A DNA stretch of 64,000 nucleotides from Zygnema cylindricum (Eukaryota; Streptophyta; Zygnematophyceae; Zygnematales; Zygnemataceae): contig JBBHKE010002493.1 of assembly GCA_037447655.1 (NCBI GenBank), forward strand, positions 62,001 to 126,000, given 5' to 3'. Under the pieces are notes generated by a model. That model did no database searches. It saw only the letters and a program-made list of their open reading frames with translations, and had not been told where the DNA came from. Of the stretch, positions 10,897 through 22,436 are shown piece after piece (position 1 is the first letter of the stretch; every line of letters begins with the position of its first letter). The position numbers and the translations under genes were made by a program.

Positions 10897-11373
10897 TTAT
10901 TGTGATGTAGCTGCGGCAACTACCTCAATAGTTTTCATAGGAGTCCTATTCGAAGTCTCAAAGGTACAGTAGAACAAAAGCCCGTTAGCTTCCACGGTAG
11001 AACCTGCACATATGCCACAGCTATATTTGTCGCTGATTGAACTGCGGCTTGGGGGTTGAACCACAACTTGAGCTGCAGTTTTGTCCTGTTTGTGGATAAA
11101 GTCGAACAGGCGAACAGTACAGTACAGTACAGTACTGTAGAGTACTGTATTGTAATCTCCGGTACTGTACTGTAATGTACATGACTGTACATTTCCTTGA
11201 AAATACCTGTGATTCTCTGTTACGGCACCGTCGCCAAACGACAGTTGCTCCATATGTGAACACATGTTCGAAACATCTTTCAGCCTTTCCGATCTTTCCC
11301 CGCCTTTTACGCTTTCTAGAAGCTTGCCGACATGGCTTTTCTGGATAAACCTTGCTTCTGCGTCAACCGTCAT
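10897..11373 (-). CDS. Hypothetical protein, divergent from CPN60A (weak)
   Basis: A 158-residue frame starting at 11373, about 0.4 kb from the CPN60A start and in the opposite direction. I do not recognise it. The first ~56 residues are hydrophilic with a plausible amphipathic start, and the last ~45 contain a Cys-Gly-Ile-Cys motif. The middle is a run of Tyr/Val/Leu/Thr encoded by a TACTG-type short repeat (11115-11185). That repeat could instead lie in an intron: gtatttt near 11205 and an acceptor acaaacag near 11090 would remove it and shift the frame. It may be spurious. Confidence 0.25.
   Translation of the reverse strand: MTVDAEARFIQKSHVGKLLESVKGGERSERLKDVSNMCSHMEQLSFGDGAVTENHRYFQGNVQSCTLQYSTGDYNTVLYSTVLYCTVRLFDFIHKQDKTAAQVVVQPPSRSSISDKYSCGICAGSTVEANGLLFYCTFETSNRTPMKTIEVVAAATSQ
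11115..11185. repeat. Degenerate (TACTG)n / palindromic gtac repeat
   Basis: Repeated acagt units change over to the complementary tactg units, so the stretch can fold on itself. It lies in the divergent upstream region of CPN60A. Confidence 0.7.
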
Positions 11374-11788
11374 TGATCTCTAGTAAATGACGTTGCACTA
11401 AATTGTTCTCTACCGTCCATTAAATCATTCCTTCGATACCGTCGATTCTCCATGGGTGACGCTACAGATTGCAAATCGTGGCCTTCTATTGTCATCCTTT
11501 GCGATCGCCGTCTACTCTCCATAGATTACGCCGCTGAAAGTTAATCTTGGCCGTCTGGAAATCTCTGGAAAGGGAGCTTCTAGATGAACTGTACCCTAAA
11601 CATACATTTTTCCTTTTACACTGTCTCGCTTCGACAGCAGCTACTGTTTGAGTGAAGTTGAAAATATTGTATCTCCTGAACAGAAATTAGAGAGACAAAG
11701 CAACGGAAGCGAAAGGAAGACTTAAATTTTGCTAGAGAAGTAACCTTTTTCCAAACAATTTACACTTTAAGATCCTTATTTGGCAGAA

Positions 11789-14700
11789 ATGGCGTTCACA
11801 CAGTCTCTAAGTGCCGTAGCTCCTCCGATGGCTGCTTCTCTTGGAGCTTCTGAGGCAGCTATTGGTCTTAAGGTAGGAAATAACCTGTGATTCCTTTATT
11901 TTAAGTCGGAATCTCCTTTCATATCTCTTGTCCGTCCTCCCTTGTTTGTGTTCACCTGTCCCTGCATAACGTTCCCTTAATATTTTCAATAAACCCCTCC
12001 AAAAACAGGAAAAAGCTTTTAGCTTTTCAATGTACTTAAATTAGGAACCATGTGTAGGACACGAATGTATCGATTTTTTTATTGTAACCGTATGCTAATG
12101 ACAGTTTTCTATTAACATCCATAATCATTTTAATTGATGATTTTATCTCTTAGCTGTTAAGTATCCATTTTTCCAAGGTTCCGAATAGCTACATTGTATG
12201 AAATGAAGCTACATTTGTTACATTGACAGAAGTTGAGGCTTTCTGTAGGATTTTAAGTTAAATATATGCAGGAATTAATGTTGCAGGAATGCCTCTTTTT
12301 AGTTTTCTTACAAGGTCTTTCGACATCTTTATTAAGCATTTGATTTATGCTACTGTGTAACTCTCATATTGTAGTGCAGATTATTTCTTCACCCACAAGA
12401 GAATTGAGATTCAACTTCACGATCATGTTCTTCTGTCCACTAAAACTTTTTTTGAGTTCTGTTATCGATATGTGAAGTTTGAATTCCTGCATTTAAAAGA
12501 GCGAAATCCCGTCACATTTTCATATCATTGATTTTTGTATCTATCATCGACGTTTGAAGTTTGAATTGCTTCGGATTGAAAAGTCAAATCCGTCATCTTG
12601 TATTTGTATTTATCATCTTTGTGAGTTTTATTTGAATTGTTGCAGTTAAAGGGATCGAACTCTGTCACAGGATTTCTGCAGGGCGGCAATGCCCTTGCTT
12701 ACAAAGTGCCTGCTGCCGGAAGGCAGAAACGTGCCAAAGGAAGGCAGTCGGTGCTTGTCCGTGCAGAGGCCAAAGAGATTCGTTTCGATCAGGAGTCAAG
12801 GTCGGCCATGTTGGCAGGCATTGATAAGCTGGCAGATGCTGTTGGAGTGACCCTTGGTCCACGTGGTATGAACCTTTTCCTCGCCGCTCTTTTGTTTTTT
12901 CTTCTTTTATGCATCTTGTTGCCTATTTATTGTCTCCTGTTTCTTTCTTTTTACCGGTCCTCAGGTGATCACTATGTTTGTTCAGGTTTAGGATTTTTTA
13001 TGTTTCTTCTTTGGCATACATGCTCCTTCTCTTATTTTTCCCTTTTCCTTGTCTATAGGTGAATAGTATGTTTATTCAGAAAAAGGAGGTTTTTTTTTTT
13101 GTTTTCGCTTGTCAAGGAGCGAAGAAAACTGCTGAAATTTGGGTCTTGTATATGTTAGTTCGGTTGTCCGTTTGATAATTGTCTTAGTTTATGTTGAAAT
13201 TTAATAAGCTCAGAGAACAAAAAATGTACACGGTTATATTCTCTACTATGGACAAAGCGTTCAACAATTAAGCTCATAACGCTGAGCGCGAGCGAAGCAA
13301 AAGGGCATGCCCAGAGCATGCTCTGATTTTGTGCATTTATGTAGAATTGCTTGACTTGTGGCACTGACCTCCCTTGCTTTTGACCTTCTGGTGTCTGTTA
13401 TCTCAACTTGAGTTATTATTTGCCCTCATTATGCACTCCTTGTGTTTGAGTTTTTAAGGATATTAAGTCTAGTTACGGTTTTTATTTCTGCATGATAGTT
13501 GTTTAGCTGTCTCGAAAGATTTTTTTTTTTGTTTTATTTGCTTCTAGTTTCTAATTTCAAAACATATATGTAGTCTAACGTTAATGCATGGAAGTTTAGT
13601 TCCTTGAAAGGGAAAAAAAAAGAGCAGGTTTGTTTGCCGTTTATTTTTTTTGGTTTAAGAATGATGATCCTCAAAAGAAAATAAAAACCAACAGACAAGA
13701 AACTTGATATATCTCCTCCTAAATTTTTATTGCAGTGCACATTTGGTCTGACATTTTTTGTGGAGTGTGCCTGGAAGGAATGTTGTGTTGGACAACTTTG
13801 GTGCACTCAAACAACAAAACTGTAGCCATAACTGAAATTTTGAATTTCAGTATTTACCCTTCAGGTTATCTAATGTTGGAAGTAGTGCATTGTACCAGGA
13901 AGGAATGTTGTTTTGGATGACTTTGGTGCCCCCAAGGTGATCAATGACGGAGTGACTATTGCAAGGGCCATTGAACTCCAGGACCCCATGGAAAACGCCG
14001 GTGCTGCTCTTATTCGTGAGGTATTTTTACTTTTTGCACGAAGCTTTTATTTAGCTCTTCTGCTTTCCCTCACTTTGCCCAATGCTTGCCTCAGTTGCCT
14101 CTTTGAGATTGTGAATGCTGCTATTTCCCTTAATGCAAAAGATGTTAGGGGGTGAACTTTTAATTGCTTTTTTTTCCGTCATTCAAAAGGTAATAAAGGT
14201 TCACTTCTTGAAAGCTTCATTTAAGATTATGGGGAATTTTTCTTCGTTCAAAAGATGTTAGAAGTAAAGATGTAAAGCTACTTTGTATACCAACCTTAAA
14301 ATTTTAAATGCTGCTTTTTTCCCCTTGGTTGAAAGGTGCTGGAGTTTAATGTTCGAAGCCCTGCCTCAAGTATTCTAAATACATAAGTATTACAACTTAT
14401 TTTAACTGGTGCAGGTGGCAAGCAGGACAAATGATTCTGCTGGTGATGGTACCACAACAGCCTCTGTTTTGGCCCGAGAAATGATTAAATTGGGTCTTAT
14501 GAACGTGACTGCGGGAACCAATCCCGTCTCTTTGAAGAAGGGAATTGACAAAACCGTGGCCGCTTTAGTTGAGGAACTGAAGAATAATGCTCGCCCAGTG
14601 AAGGGACGCGATGACATCAAAGGTAAAGACATTTTTTGACAGTTTTTTTATATCTATTAATTTATTGTTACTTATTTTGGATTTCGAACGGAAATGCAAA

Positions 14701-17700
14701 AAGACCTTTGTATGGCTGGCTGTCAGTCTTTGATCGTACTTTTTTTTTTCTTTGACTGTCTTTTTTGGCACTCAACCTCGATTCGCTGGGGAACTAGGTG
14801 TTGGGAGCACTTCCTTTGTTTTTCTTGCTTGAAATGAATGGTTTTGTTATCTGACAGGTTTTCTGCTCTTTCTTTACTGTGATTGAGCTAGGGAGTTAGA
14901 GAAGATGCATGTTAAAACTTTAGTGCAGCACATCTGTTTTTGTCTTTATACTGTCTAATTCTTGCAATCTTAAGATTTCCAAGTCTTGTAATTTTTAGAT
15001 TCTAATTCTTGTCGTTTTTGTTGTTTTTTTTTTTTTTTTTTTTCTGCAGCTGTTGCATCCATTTCTGCTGGAAACGACGACTTTATTGGCACCATGATTG
15101 CAGATGCTATTGATAAAGTTGGGGCAGATGGAGTCCTTTCCATAGAGTCTTCTTCATCTTTTGAGACAACAGTTGAAGTGGAGGAGGGTATGGAGGTAAT
15201 AGATTTACCATTCAAGCTTAATTTTGCCCTACTGCAACGTACAAGAAATGGGTTCAATTGAATTACGAGGAAATAAATCTTTATGATAGATAAATATTTT
15301 TTGGCCCATGAGGAAGCCGTAATTTGTAATTTGGATGGTCTCGATTGAATTTCAAAGAGGTGAAAAGAATGAAACCTTTATTTACCCTTGTTTTTGTTAA
15401 TATTTGCAGATTGACCGTGGCTACATCTCTCCCCAGTTTGTGACAAATCAGGAGAAGCAAATTGTGGAGTTTGAAAATGCTCGAGTTTTGGTGACTGACC
15501 AGAAAATTACGAGCATTCGAGATATTATTCCTGTCCTGGAAAAGACAAGCCAATTGAGTGTCCCTCTCCTTATTGTGGCTGAGGATGTTTCTGGAGAGGC
15601 TTTGGCAACCTTAGTGGTAAACAAACTTAGGGGGGTTCTCCAGGTGGTAGCAGTAAAGGCTCCTGGATTTGGAGAGAGGAGGAAGGCACTTCTTCAAGAT
15701 ATCGCCATTTTGACAGGTAATTCAGTTTAGGGACGATGGAGAGATGGAATATTTTGATTGTGAAAGTGGGAATGTTTTGGTTGTGAGAGAGGACTTTTTT
15801 ACTTTAGTTATTTAGGTTGCTAGCTATGTTGAGCTATATTATCGGCTATTTTTGTGTCTCAGGGTTTGGGTTTTAAAAATTGCATGGGTTAATGAGATTC
15901 TCGAGAATTGCATTTACTTGGTTTTCCTTCTAAAAAAATGTGAAAGGTCTCAAAGGGGATGTCTCAGTGGGATTTTCCTGTGAGACTTGTTTAGTGTTCC
16001 CTTTATAAGAATACATTAGGATCATCCTCGACGGTTGTTAAGCCTTCACTCTGTAAGAGAAATAATGGGCTGAGAATGTTCCCTTGGAAGGCTGGAGGTG
16101 TGTTTAGAATTCGCTAAGGAAATTTGAAAGGGCTAAAAATATTACATGTTTATTCTGGGATTTTTTATGAACAGGAGCTGAATTTGTTGCAAGCGATTTG
16201 GGTTTGAAAGTGGAAAACACCACAGTGGACCAATTGGGTATTGCTCGTAAATTGACCATTGCTAATAACACAACCACTCTTATTGCCGATGCGGCCACAA
16301 AAGACGAAATCCAGGCTCGTGTTGCGCAATTGAAGAAAGAACTTTCTGAAACTGACTCCGTATATGATTCCGAGAAGTTGTCAGAAAGAATTGCCAAGCT
16401 CTCAGGAGGAGTAGCAGTAATCAAGGTGGGTTTTAGTACTCTTGCATCACTGCTCGTATTGTCAATTTACACTTTTTTAAACTGCTGAGTTTATACCCTT
16501 CTTAAGGAAAAATATGGTCTTAGCATGTAAGCCCCTTTCCTTTTCATATCATTTAACAATCAGCACATGTACTCAAGAACGAGAGAGATAATTTACAACT
16601 CAGTTTGGATTTTTAGGTGCATGTTTGTTTAATGCATTGTTGTTCAAAATGCTTCATAAGCCTATTACCATCATGGGATTGTGGCAAAGAGGAGAGGCCG
16701 TGTAGGGTTGTAATTAGATGTCTTGTAACGTGGTGACTCATTAACATTTTCGTTCTTGTTAATCGGGGTCATTATACTGTCTGCCTATTTTTCTTGTCTT
16801 CATTTTCCTAAATTTTGAGATTATAATCTATCTTATATTGTGGGACTGTGTGTAGGTTGGAGCCGCCACTGAAACTGAATTGGAGGACAGGAAGTTGAGA
16901 ATTGAGGATGCAAAAAACGCAACTTTTGCTGCGATTGAGGAGGGCATTTTGCCAGGTGGTGGTGCAGCAATGGTCCATTTGTCTACTTATGTTCAAGCAA
17001 TTAGAGATTCTCTGACCGACCCTGAAGAGAAGATTGGAGCTACTATTGTGGAGAAGGTACTTATCTATTTTGCAATTGATTTCTTTTGATTACGATGGGT
17101 TCCTTTTATTTGGAATAGTGTTGTTCTTGTAATATTCTGGGATTCCTTTAAAAAGTACAGTGCAAATGTTGGGGTGTACTGTATGTTTGGTTGTTTGAGA
17201 TTTTTTCCTGTTGTTGAAAATCTTTTTCCTGGGGCTAGCGGATTTGTTAGAGATATGCACCTCGTAATCGTTTTTAGGATGGCGGAAATACTCAATTTGC
17301 AAATTGCTGGCAAAGTCTTTAACTTTGTGGGAGGAAAACCTATTTTTGAAGAGTTTGGCACGTTTTAATTTTGTTAGAAATGAGTGAGTTAATTGTTTAT
17401 TCTGAAAAAGCATAGGTGAACAAAAAACTATTGGCTTTCCTTTTGTTAGTTGGACATGATGTCTATTCTGGGCTACAAAAAATAATAAAAAAGGCGTGTG
17501 GGTTGACATGCTGAGATTCGCTGAACTTGTGGTGTTCTTTTTTTTTCTTTTTTTTTGAGTCCATGCATTTTGGTCATATTTGTCAAAGCGATATTATTGG
17601 AGCCCTTAACTTTTGAAGAAGATTTGCTCTATTTGACTAATTAAATTTCACATTTTTCAGAATATTGCTTTACTTGACTAATATATATGAAATATTGCGA

Positions 17701-18387
17701 ATGAGAAATTCTATTGGTCCAGTACTTCAGAATATATCGTTTCCGAGACTAGCTTATACGGGTTGAAACCTGAATGTCCTCTATATTGATGAAGATTACA
17801 TATAACTCACTGTATTAATGTCTTCGCAAATATGAATTATCTTCTGAGTTCGTCTTCACGATATTCACAAACAGTACTGATTAGCCTCTGGTTTACCACT
17901 TCACAGTACCGATTAAATCTCTACATTATAACTTCGCAAAACTAATTACTCTTTATATCTTTTATGTTATTGCAGGCTCTTTTGGCCCCAGCCTCTTTGA
18001 TTGCACAGAATGCTGGAGTGGAGGGAGCAGTGATAGTGGAGAAGATCTTGGAGAGTTCATGGGAGATGGGGTACAACGCCATGACTGACACCTTCGAGAA
18101 TCTCCTGGAAACTGGTATGTGTATGGGGTTGCCTGCAGTTTTTCATTTTCTCCTCAGATTTTTTTTTTCTCACAAGTCTTTATCTTTTTCTTTCCTATCT
18201 GTTTATGTTCTCAAGTACAAGGAACATAAAGCTCTGTGGGGAATTGTAATGTGTCACATGTCAAATGTGGCCCGACTTTGTTTAACTTTTTTCCATATGT
18301 GTGGCAATATGTATATGTAAATGTATAAATAGTATATGTATATGTATATGTATTTATGTACTTATATATAAACATATAGACTGTATA

Positions 18388-18436
<49 letters not shown>

Positions 18437-18732
18437 GTGGTTGACTTAGGAACAGGGGACGAGATGTGGTAACGACCAACGTTTTTTGTTCGCTGAATCA
18501 TTTTTAATTTCTTTTTTTTTTTTTTTTTTTTAATTTGTGTTTTTTTTTTTTTTTTTTTTCACTCACGTTTATGGTGACAGGTGTTATTGATCCGGCAAAG
18601 GTGACAAGATGTGGTCTTCAGAATGCCGCGTCTGTAGCAGGAATGGTTCTTACCACTCAGGCTATAGTGGTAGAGATGACAAGGAAACCATCTCCCCGTA
18701 TACCCTCTGTCCCCGGTATCACACCTTATTAG
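11789..18732 (+). CDS. CPN60A: Plastid chaperonin-60 subunit alpha (RuBisCO large-subunit-binding protein alpha)
   Basis: This group I chaperonin helps fold stromal proteins, including RbcL, in a complex with Cpn60-beta. Exons: 11789-11872, 12646-12865, 13899-14020, 14415-14622, 15050-15195, 15410-15716, 16175-16425, 16856-17056, 17976-18114, 18581-18732. All introns are GT-AG and the spliced frame encodes 609 residues. Residues 1 to ~68 form a Ser/Ala/Arg-rich transit peptide. Visible motifs are Leu-Gly-Pro-Arg-Gly (98-102), Asn-Asp-Gly with the equivalent of GroEL Asp52 at 118, the ATP loop Gly-Asp-Gly-Thr-Thr-Thr (152-157), Glu-Asp-Ala with the equivalent of GroEL Asp398 at 464, and the Gly-Gly-Gly segment soon after. 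Sequence choices (Ala-Arg-Ala-Ile-Glu-Leu; Lys-Ala-Pro-Gly-Phe-Gly-Glu-Arg-Arg) fit alpha and not beta. The last ~16 residues lack the usual alpha ending and finish Gly-Ile-Thr-Pro-Tyr. Every other part looks intact and functional. Confidence 0.96.
12478..12665 (+). repeat. Triplicated intron 1/exon 2 boundary of CPN60A
   Basis: Three related copies begin at 12478, 12560 and 12631, each with tttgaatt, then a tgcag-like position, a ttaaa-like stretch and a tgtcac/cgtca segment. Only the third has a working tgcag acceptor and continues as exon 2 at 12646. The first reads tgcat and the second ttcgg at the acceptor. Periods are 82 and 71 bp. Confidence 0.75.
13772..13812 (+). repeat. Decoy copy of the CPN60A exon 3 start inside intron 2
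   Basis: The sequence ggaaggaatgttgtgttgg and the following caactttggtgc repeat the start of exon 3 (13898 onwards), 125 bp upstream, with few changes. The base before the exon is t instead of a, so the AG acceptor is lost and the copy should be spliced out. Confidence 0.85.
18394..18434. repeat. (AC)n microsatellite in CPN60A intron 9
   Basis: About 20 uninterrupted AC units, preceded by gtatat-rich sequence. A minus-strand frame through it is an artefact. Confidence 0.95.
18511..18560 (+). repeat. Two poly(T) runs before the intron 9 acceptor
   Basis: Two runs of about 20 T separated by aatttgtg. They act as an unusually long polypyrimidine tract for the acceptor at 18579-18580. Confidence 0.85.
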
Positions 18733-18778
18733 ATAATATCCTGTCAACTAGTCAGAAAAATGTTACTTTTAAAAAGTA

Positions 18779-18814
18779 GTAGAGAGAGAGAGAGAAAGAG
18801 AAAGAGAGAGAGGT
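18779..18814. repeat. (GA)n tract in the CPN60A 3' UTR
   Basis: A purine-only gagaga/gaaaga tract about 47 bp after the stop codon. Confidence 0.85.
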
Positions 18815-19021
18815 GTGTTTTCTCAATTTTTATCTATTCACAGTTTTGTAGGATGCATATTGTTTTTCTATCATCAGATATCCAGGTTACTGGCCAATCG
18901 TAAGAATGTACTTTTAAAATTCAGGTTGTTAGTAGGACATGTGTGTTACGAGTTTGTGGATTTCTCACTTGCTGCGAATTGTAAGCACAAAAGTGATTGG
19001 AAATAGTGATTTATCCCCTTT

Positions 19022-19027
19022 AATAAA
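19022..19027 (+). promoter_or_regulatory. Possible CPN60A poly(A) signal
   Basis: AATAAA 290 bp after the stop codon in T-rich sequence. Plausible position; a second AATAAA lies near 19373. Confidence 0.4.
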
Positions 19028-19394
19028 GTGACAGCAGGATCAGGAGGACCTTTGCCATTTGATAAATACATCTGTTTTTATTCCTTTAAACTTTGAGGAT
19101 TATGTCTGTAAGTTTTAAGTTTTATTTATTTTTGGTTTTTAGGGAAAGTGGGTATAATACTTCCTTTTACCTTCTTTTGCACCGAGGCTTGAACAAGTAT
19201 TTTGGTAGAAACAAATTTCACTTTTGATTGTGTACCAGAAATGTACGGAAATGACACGGAAGTCTATGAGAAACTTAACTGATTTTCTAATGTGTACAAA
19301 TAACGTAAGGGAGCAGTACACATGCCAAAATCTCAACAGACTTTCCAATCATGTTCCATAATTGCGTGGAAACAATAAAGAAAGGGAGATGATC

Positions 19395-19730
19395 ATTGCA
19401 ATGACTATTTCGATTGTGCACTCACCTACCTCAGCTTGTCAAAGATTGTATTTAAGTACACATTGATACAAGTTAAGTACTGTTGAGATTAGATTCAACG
19501 GTCAATCCTTCGAACAGCTTTTACCTGCGAGATATTGTGACAACTGGTTAATTTTTTCACGCTCTTGTGAACGTCAACAGTCAAAAGAAAATCAACAATT
19601 CACATTGCCGGCCTAGATTTACGGTAACAAAACTGCGGCAACGAACATGTAAAGAAAAGTGTTGCGCGTAGACACTTTCTCACTTTAATTAGATCCATTT
19701 TGAGAGCACATGTTGGCTTAATTAAATAGT
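19395..19730 (+). repeat. F3 left inverted arm
   Basis: It aligns in inverted orientation with 24132-24455. Shared blocks include tcagcttgtcaaagat (19432), aagtacacattg and acaagttaagta, cttgtgaacgtc (19565), gtagacactttctcacttt (19668) and the inner end ttttgagagcacatgttgg. Divergence is moderate. With its partner it encloses ~4.4 kb holding F1, a LINE and an F2 element. Confidence 0.75.
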
Positions 19731-19884
19731 GTGGCTTGATTTGATGGCTCGTGACGACACGCATATTTTTCATTAAGTCTTATTGATGTTTGTACGCTGT
19801 CAAGGTTTATTTCGTTTGCGCGCAGGACTTTTAGTACTTCCGTTTTGAGTGGTTTCATTTCATGTCGTTCTTTAATTTGCATCT

Positions 19885-22436
19885 AAGGGTACTTTCGCAT
19901 TTGCTAAAGTTACAGTTATTTTCTGTCGTTTTCCATAACTTAGAAAGGTATTGCAGGATAAATTAAAAAGCACGATGGTAAACCATCTGAGTCCGAGGGT
20001 ACAAAAGGGGTGGCATGGCCGAAATTGAAAAACTACCAATAGGGGAATAAAATAACAGCACAACAAAAACAAAAAGAAAACAACAAGGAAAATAAAGGCA
20101 CCCAAACGCAAAATGAAAAGCACGGCAACTGACAAAACCAAATCTACAACCCCAACCCCAACCCAATTAAATAACTACCAAAAGCAACCCCGTAAGTCCC
20201 CCCATGCCGGGGGAGCACGTTGAGGGAGTTCCGGAACCCGGCGACGATCCATAGCCGTAACATCAAATCGGAGGAGAATAGAAGCTTGCACTCGTTGTAA
20301 AGCCACAGATAAGCGTTGACAATAAAAAGAAGTAAAGACCGAAGGAGGAGGGCTCCCAGGTCCTCGGCGCTCGAAAGCACGTCGAGCGCAAGTACGAAGA
20401 AGCTCGTCCATTGCAACACCCAAACAACCAAAGATCTCGACCGCCATTGGAATAAAGTCATCCATAGGGTCCCGGTGGGCATAATCACGCTCCTTCACCT
20501 TAGCGGCATCACGAGCCGCCACCCCAACATGTCGAGCCGCCTGACCAACAACTGTAGCTGAAGTAGGGTTCGCCAAAATAATATCACCAAAGATGCGACG
20601 GGCACCATCAAGCAAAACAACATCGATCCGACGCTTGGGAATAATATGAGAAACCTCCCGACGCACAGAAAAGCCCCCCTCTGAAGCGATAGTCGCAACG
20701 GCATCGCGAATAGTGTCGTGCGCCTGGATCAAATCTCCCCTATGGGAGCAACGAAGCAAGTGGACACCATCGGGCCCCAAGACGCGACCACAGGCACAAA
20801 CAAGAGAGCCAAGTAAAAGAGGATGGGGGAGGCCAAGGCGAAACCGGAGGGCGGTGGTGAACTGAGCCGGTGAGAATCAGAGAGTGGACAAAATCGGTGT
20901 AGCGAAAAGCCAAGACCCAGAACCATGTCCACCACAAGAGAGAAGACGGGCACGCGAAGAATCGGAGGGAAGCGCCTTGAGATGGTCGGATTTAATGGCG
21001 GCGACAACGCGATCATAAATCGATTCCTGGACACGCTCAACAGATTTTGTAACAAGGGTGGAGAAAATTGGCACATCCACTAGGGCATGGGGAGGAAGAG
21101 AACGTGACGCGTCCAATAGAGATCGCTGGAAGGCGAACACACCGTCTGAAACCCGGGGGATAACAATAGCTAGAACTGAAGTGTCCCCATCCAAGAAACG
21201 GGGAAAAAGAGCGGAGGCAATAGACACCAACTTCCCAAATAAGCAGCGGGAGCAACACGAGCAGTGGATAATAGACCCAACCCCCCAGTAGAGACTGGGA
21301 GGGATGCCTGAATGCGGGCCGATGGCCCAGACTCGTGATCAAATGCCCCACGACCTAATAGAGTGTGGAGGACGTCCATGAGGTGATCGTCAAAAGCCGA
21401 GAGAGAGGAGATAAATGTCGGAGTGGGAGGGGAAGTATGAGTAAGGTAAGAAGGGCGGTGGGGAAAACACTTAGTTAACATAGCAAAAGCAACTTGGGGA
21501 TCGGGAAGGTGAGGAAGATCGTCCACTTGGGCCAGATCTGTCTGTAAAGCATCATGAATGAATTGGGTCACGAAAATATCCGAACCAAGGGGGCAACCAA
21601 GCACTCGAATGCCATCGGAGGGAGAAGGGGTTTGAAAACCAGGAGGGGGAGTAAACGAAAGTGGAATATCCTGAGGAGACCAAATAACACACTTCAAAGA
21701 ACGAGAAAATCCGCAGCCGTACCATAAAATTGAAATTACCACCGTACAAGTTGCGTTACATCTAAACTTTACAAGTACTAGAGTTTGTCGTGTAGCGCGA
21801 TAAAGTTTGTCGTCCAGCGCATTTCGACCCACGCGTACTTTAAGCTCATCTTCTAAATTTATATAAAATCACCTCGCGAGGTGATTTTAAATAAAGTTCC
21901 ATGAGGTGAGCGAATAGGCAGTTGTCGCACGTGTCTGAAGTTTTTGACAATTTTTGTGCCCGTAGCACCAAAAAAAACCCACTGCACGTTTCCAACTTGT
22001 GCGTATTGTTTTTGGTGCGCTGATTTTCGTACAGGGGCCGTCTCTCTCAAACACACGTGTATTCACACATACGGCGTAGGAAAATCATCGGGCACCTGTC
22101 GGCAAGTGGGAAGACGAAAAACGAAACCGCATTTCTGTGCGACAACGAAAGGTATTTTAAGGTTTTGACACGTCGACAATGTGGCGTACGGACATTACGA
22201 AGTCACAAAAATTGTACAGCGTATGGAGAGACGCCTCAAATTGAAGCCGAGTGGAAGTTTCGCCTCATTTTATGTACCACTTCATCACATTGTTTCGTAC
22301 ACGTCTACGTCAGTCAATTTTTTAAGTAACAAGTTATTCGCGTTTACATCCGAATGCTCTAAAAGTTGTACGGAGAATCTTCGCTAAAAAATAAAGTAGC
22401 AAGACTAAGTTTCGGTTACATGCGAAAGTACCCTAA
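19885..22436 (-). mobile_element. F1 copy 3, split by a LINE fragment
   Basis: The ends are the F1 inverted termini ctaagggtactttcgcat (left) and atgcgaaagtaccctaag (right). From 22436 down to about 21703 the minus strand follows F1 copy 1 from its left end (aaccgaaacttagtcttg, gtgggtcgaaa, ggtacggctgc). From about 19954 to 19885 it resumes with the copy 1 right end (ctaagttatgg, gaaaacgacagaaaa). Between them is a LINE 3' fragment. Without the insert the element is about 0.8 kb. Confidence 0.7.
19955..21702 (-). pseudogene. LINE (non-LTR retrotransposon) 3' fragment: RT C-terminus and CCHC/endonuclease-like end
   Basis: Minus-strand frames at 21690-21170, 21230-20877 and 20880-20175 follow one another with two frameshifts. 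The first has the reverse-transcriptase thumb-side pattern ending in Pro-Val-Ser-Thr-Gly-Gly-Leu-Gly-Leu and Ala-Pro-Ala-Ala-Tyr-Leu-Gly-Ser-Trp. The second ends in Gly-Ser-Gly-Ser-Trp-Leu. The third has Leu-Arg-Phe-Arg-Leu-Gly-Leu-Pro, a Cys-x-Cys-x10-His-x3-Cys cluster near 20730-20795, and Arg-Arg-Ile-Asp-Val-Val-Leu-Leu-Asp-Gly...Gly-Asp-Ile, resembling a restriction-like endonuclease. 5' truncation is normal for LINEs. It inserted inside F1 copy 3. Exact ends and lineage are uncertain. Confidence 0.75.

Noticed and set aside
18211-18501. 96-residue minus-strand frame
   Set aside because: It reads through the (AC)n microsatellite and intron 9 of CPN60A.
11789-18732. Plastid chaperonin beta or mitochondrial HSP60
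   Set aside because: Diagnostic stretches (Ala-Arg-Ala-Ile-Glu-Leu, Arg-Pro-Val-Lys-Gly-Arg-Asp-Asp, Ser-Ser-Ser-Phe-Glu-Thr) follow the alpha subunit, and beta differs at these points.
20316-20561. Plus-strand frames over the LINE
   Set aside because: Shadows of the minus-strand LINE frames, which have recognisable motifs.
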